Positions 5,276 to 5,658 of a stretch of DNA of 5,658 bases are shown here, piece after piece. This stretch comes from Dehalococcoidia bacterium. Lineage in GTDB: Bacteria; Chloroflexota; Dehalococcoidia; UBA2979. The translations under genes were made by a program, and so were the position numbers. Below the pieces are notes generated by a model that did no database searches, was not told where the DNA came from, and saw only the letters and a program-made list of their open reading frames with translations. The DNA lies in the NCBI GenBank assembly GCA_030745285.1, contig JASLOV010000105.1, positions 1 through 5,658 on the forward strand, in the 5' to 3' direction. Position 1 is the stretch's first letter. Each line of letters opens with the position of its first letter.

Positions 5276-5320
5276 TTCCCAAGCAGAGGGTCGAGGGTTC
5301 GAATCCCTTCTCCCGCTCCA
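5276..5320 (+). other. 3' half of a tRNA-Gly(CCC) gene, probable attachment-site remnant
   Basis: The 3' part of a tRNA is complete. It has a loop TTCCCAA with anticodon CCC (5276-5282), 3' anticodon-stem strand GCAGA (5283-5287), variable region GGGTC, T-stem GAGGG/CCCTT around TTCGAAT (5293-5309), acceptor strand CTCCCGC (5310-5316), discriminator T and encoded CCA (5318-5320). The five bases before the loop (GGAAA) pair with none of GCAGA, and no D-arm is found, so the 5' half is missing. A break at the anticodon loop is the usual crossover point for tyrosine recombinases that use tRNA genes. This is read as the displaced half at one end of an integrated element lying to its left. Confidence 0.72.
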
Positions 5321-5327
5321 AGGCAGA

Positions 5328-5346
5328 CGATCCGACGGTCGGATCG
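5328..5346. repeat. 19-bp palindrome after the tRNA half
   Basis: CGATCCGAC-G-GTCGGATCG has perfect nine-base arms about one central G. It begins eight bases after the tRNA CCA end, where a tRNA transcription terminator would sit, but there is no T-run after it. It could also be an operator for the HAD gene starting at 5406. Confidence 0.55.
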
Positions 5347-5405
5347 CTGGCGACGAATCGATACATTCATCAACCGAGGCGCGCGCCGTGGGAGGTGTAG
5401 ATGCG

Positions 5406-5517
5406 ATGGTGGGTCAGCGGCGCCGCGCCATTTTGTGGGACAACGACGGCGTGCTGGTGGACACCGAGCGGTTGTTCTTTGAGGCCAACCGGCGGAACTA
5501 GCGACGCTGGGTGTGAC
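5406..5517 (+). pseudogene. HAD-superfamily hydrolase, broken N-terminal fragment
   Basis: The start of a haloacid-dehalogenase-type phosphatase of the beta-phosphoglucomutase/Gph group. ATG at 5406 follows GGAGGTG (5391-5397). The protein reads MVGQRRRAILWDNDGVLVDT then ERLFFEANRRN and stops at TAG 5501. WDNDGVLVDTE is the HAD motif I (DxDG[VT]), whose first Asp (residue 12) is the phosphorylated nucleophile. Adding one base near 5495 would give ANRRELATLGVT, the natural continuation, so a one-base deletion is likely. Twelve or so codons later the gene is cut by an IS3 element at 5518. The cap domain and motifs II-IV are absent. This gene probably belonged to the flanking chromosome rather than to the integrated element. 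Confidence 0.68.
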
Positions 5518-5658
5518 TGAACCGCCCCGGGAATGTTGGAGGCTCCAACCCTTGAGAGGATGGAGCGATGACACGACGAGGCAGATATCCAACAGAGGTA
5601 CGGGAGCGAGCGGTGCGGCTGGTGCTGGAGCATCAGCACGACTACCGCTCGCGGTGGG
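5518..5658 (+). mobile_element. IS3-family insertion sequence, 5' end (partial)
   Basis: The element starts with TGAACCGCCCCGGGAATG at 5518, an IS3-type terminal sequence with the usual TG start. A 15-bp palindrome follows, GTTGGAG-G-CTCCAAC (5535-5549), and then orfA at 5568. It runs out of the window, so its far end and target duplication cannot be seen. It differs in end sequence and OrfA from the IS3 element at the left edge. Confidence 0.75.
5568..5658 (+). CDS. IS3-family transposase OrfA, N-terminal part
   Basis: The first 30 codons of an OrfA: MTRRGRYPTEVRERAVRLVL then EHQHDYRSRW. The YP.E.RERAVRLVLEH...Y.S.W pattern is the first HTH helix region of a common IS3-family OrfA, which in intact elements is followed by a leucine-zipper-like region and a frameshift into OrfB. 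The start is ATG at 5568, with GGAG two bases and AGAGGA eight bases upstream (5562-5565 and 5554-5559). The gene continues beyond base 5658. The frame is open to the edge, so nothing suggests that this copy is broken. Confidence 0.8.
   Translation, partial: MTRRGRYPTEVRERAVRLVLEHQHDYRSRW

Noticed and set aside
5237..5320. A complete tRNA gene beginning at GCGGGGAG (5237), which could pair with the acceptor strand CTCCCGC
   Set aside because: The pairing needs a bulge or mismatch, the distance to the anticodon loop is about eight bases too long, and neither a D-arm nor a 5' anticodon-stem strand is present.
5134..5592. Minus-strand ORF containing GAGEGIRTLDPLLGN
   Set aside because: This is the well-known false protein produced by reading antisense across a tRNA 3' region; it has no other support.

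Overview
The window is high-GC bacterial DNA with short intergenic gaps. It holds a complete metal-oxyanion uptake locus, the end of an integrated element, and broken genes and insertion sequences (IS) at both edges. The transposase types and GC-rich coding style would fit a Chloroflexota/Thermomicrobia or actinobacterial-like genome. This placement is an inference, since no taxonomic marker gene is present.

Left edge (1-377): an IS3-family element, reading leftward and starting at about 140, has inserted into a zinc-ribbon (IS6-type) transposase gene. About 50 N-terminal codons of that gene remain (141-292). A 74-base gap with an imperfect hairpin (336-365) separates this from the next operon.

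Core locus (378-3406): a minus-strand operon tupA-tupB-tupC encodes a tungstate-type ABC transporter: lipoprotein binding protein, permease and ATPase. Upstream, a divergent plus-strand gene encodes a ModE-type winged-helix regulator with only the DNA-binding domain. The two promoters appear to overlap at the same -10 bases. The tupA transcript is predicted to be leaderless, while the regulator has a normal Shine-Dalgarno (SD) site. TupA would capture oxyanion outside the membrane, TupB would pass it through, TupC would power transport, and the regulator probably controls the shared promoter region.

3407-4009 holds no convincing intact gene. It has a repeat-rich stretch, a doubtful 37-codon HTH-like ORF on the minus strand, and the C-terminal end of an Ig-like secreted or surface protein on the plus strand (about 3694-3942).

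Integration module (4010-5320): an intact tyrosine recombinase lies on the minus strand. Upstream of it are five helically phased 11-bp repeats enclosed by a perfect 11-bp inverted repeat, one arm of which contains the recombinase SD. Next come two 12-bp direct repeats, then the 3' half of a tRNA-Gly(CCC) gene beginning at its anticodon loop. This order (recombinase, small repeats, tRNA half) is what one end of a tRNA-integrated element looks like. The element would extend leftward from about 5276; its other end and the restored tRNA are not in this window, so it cannot be said whether the tup locus is cargo or host DNA.

Right edge (5321-5658): a strong 19-bp palindrome, then the first about 37 codons of a HAD-family phosphatase gene. 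That gene is broken by an apparent one-base deletion and then cut by a second, different IS3-family element starting at 5518 and running out of the window.
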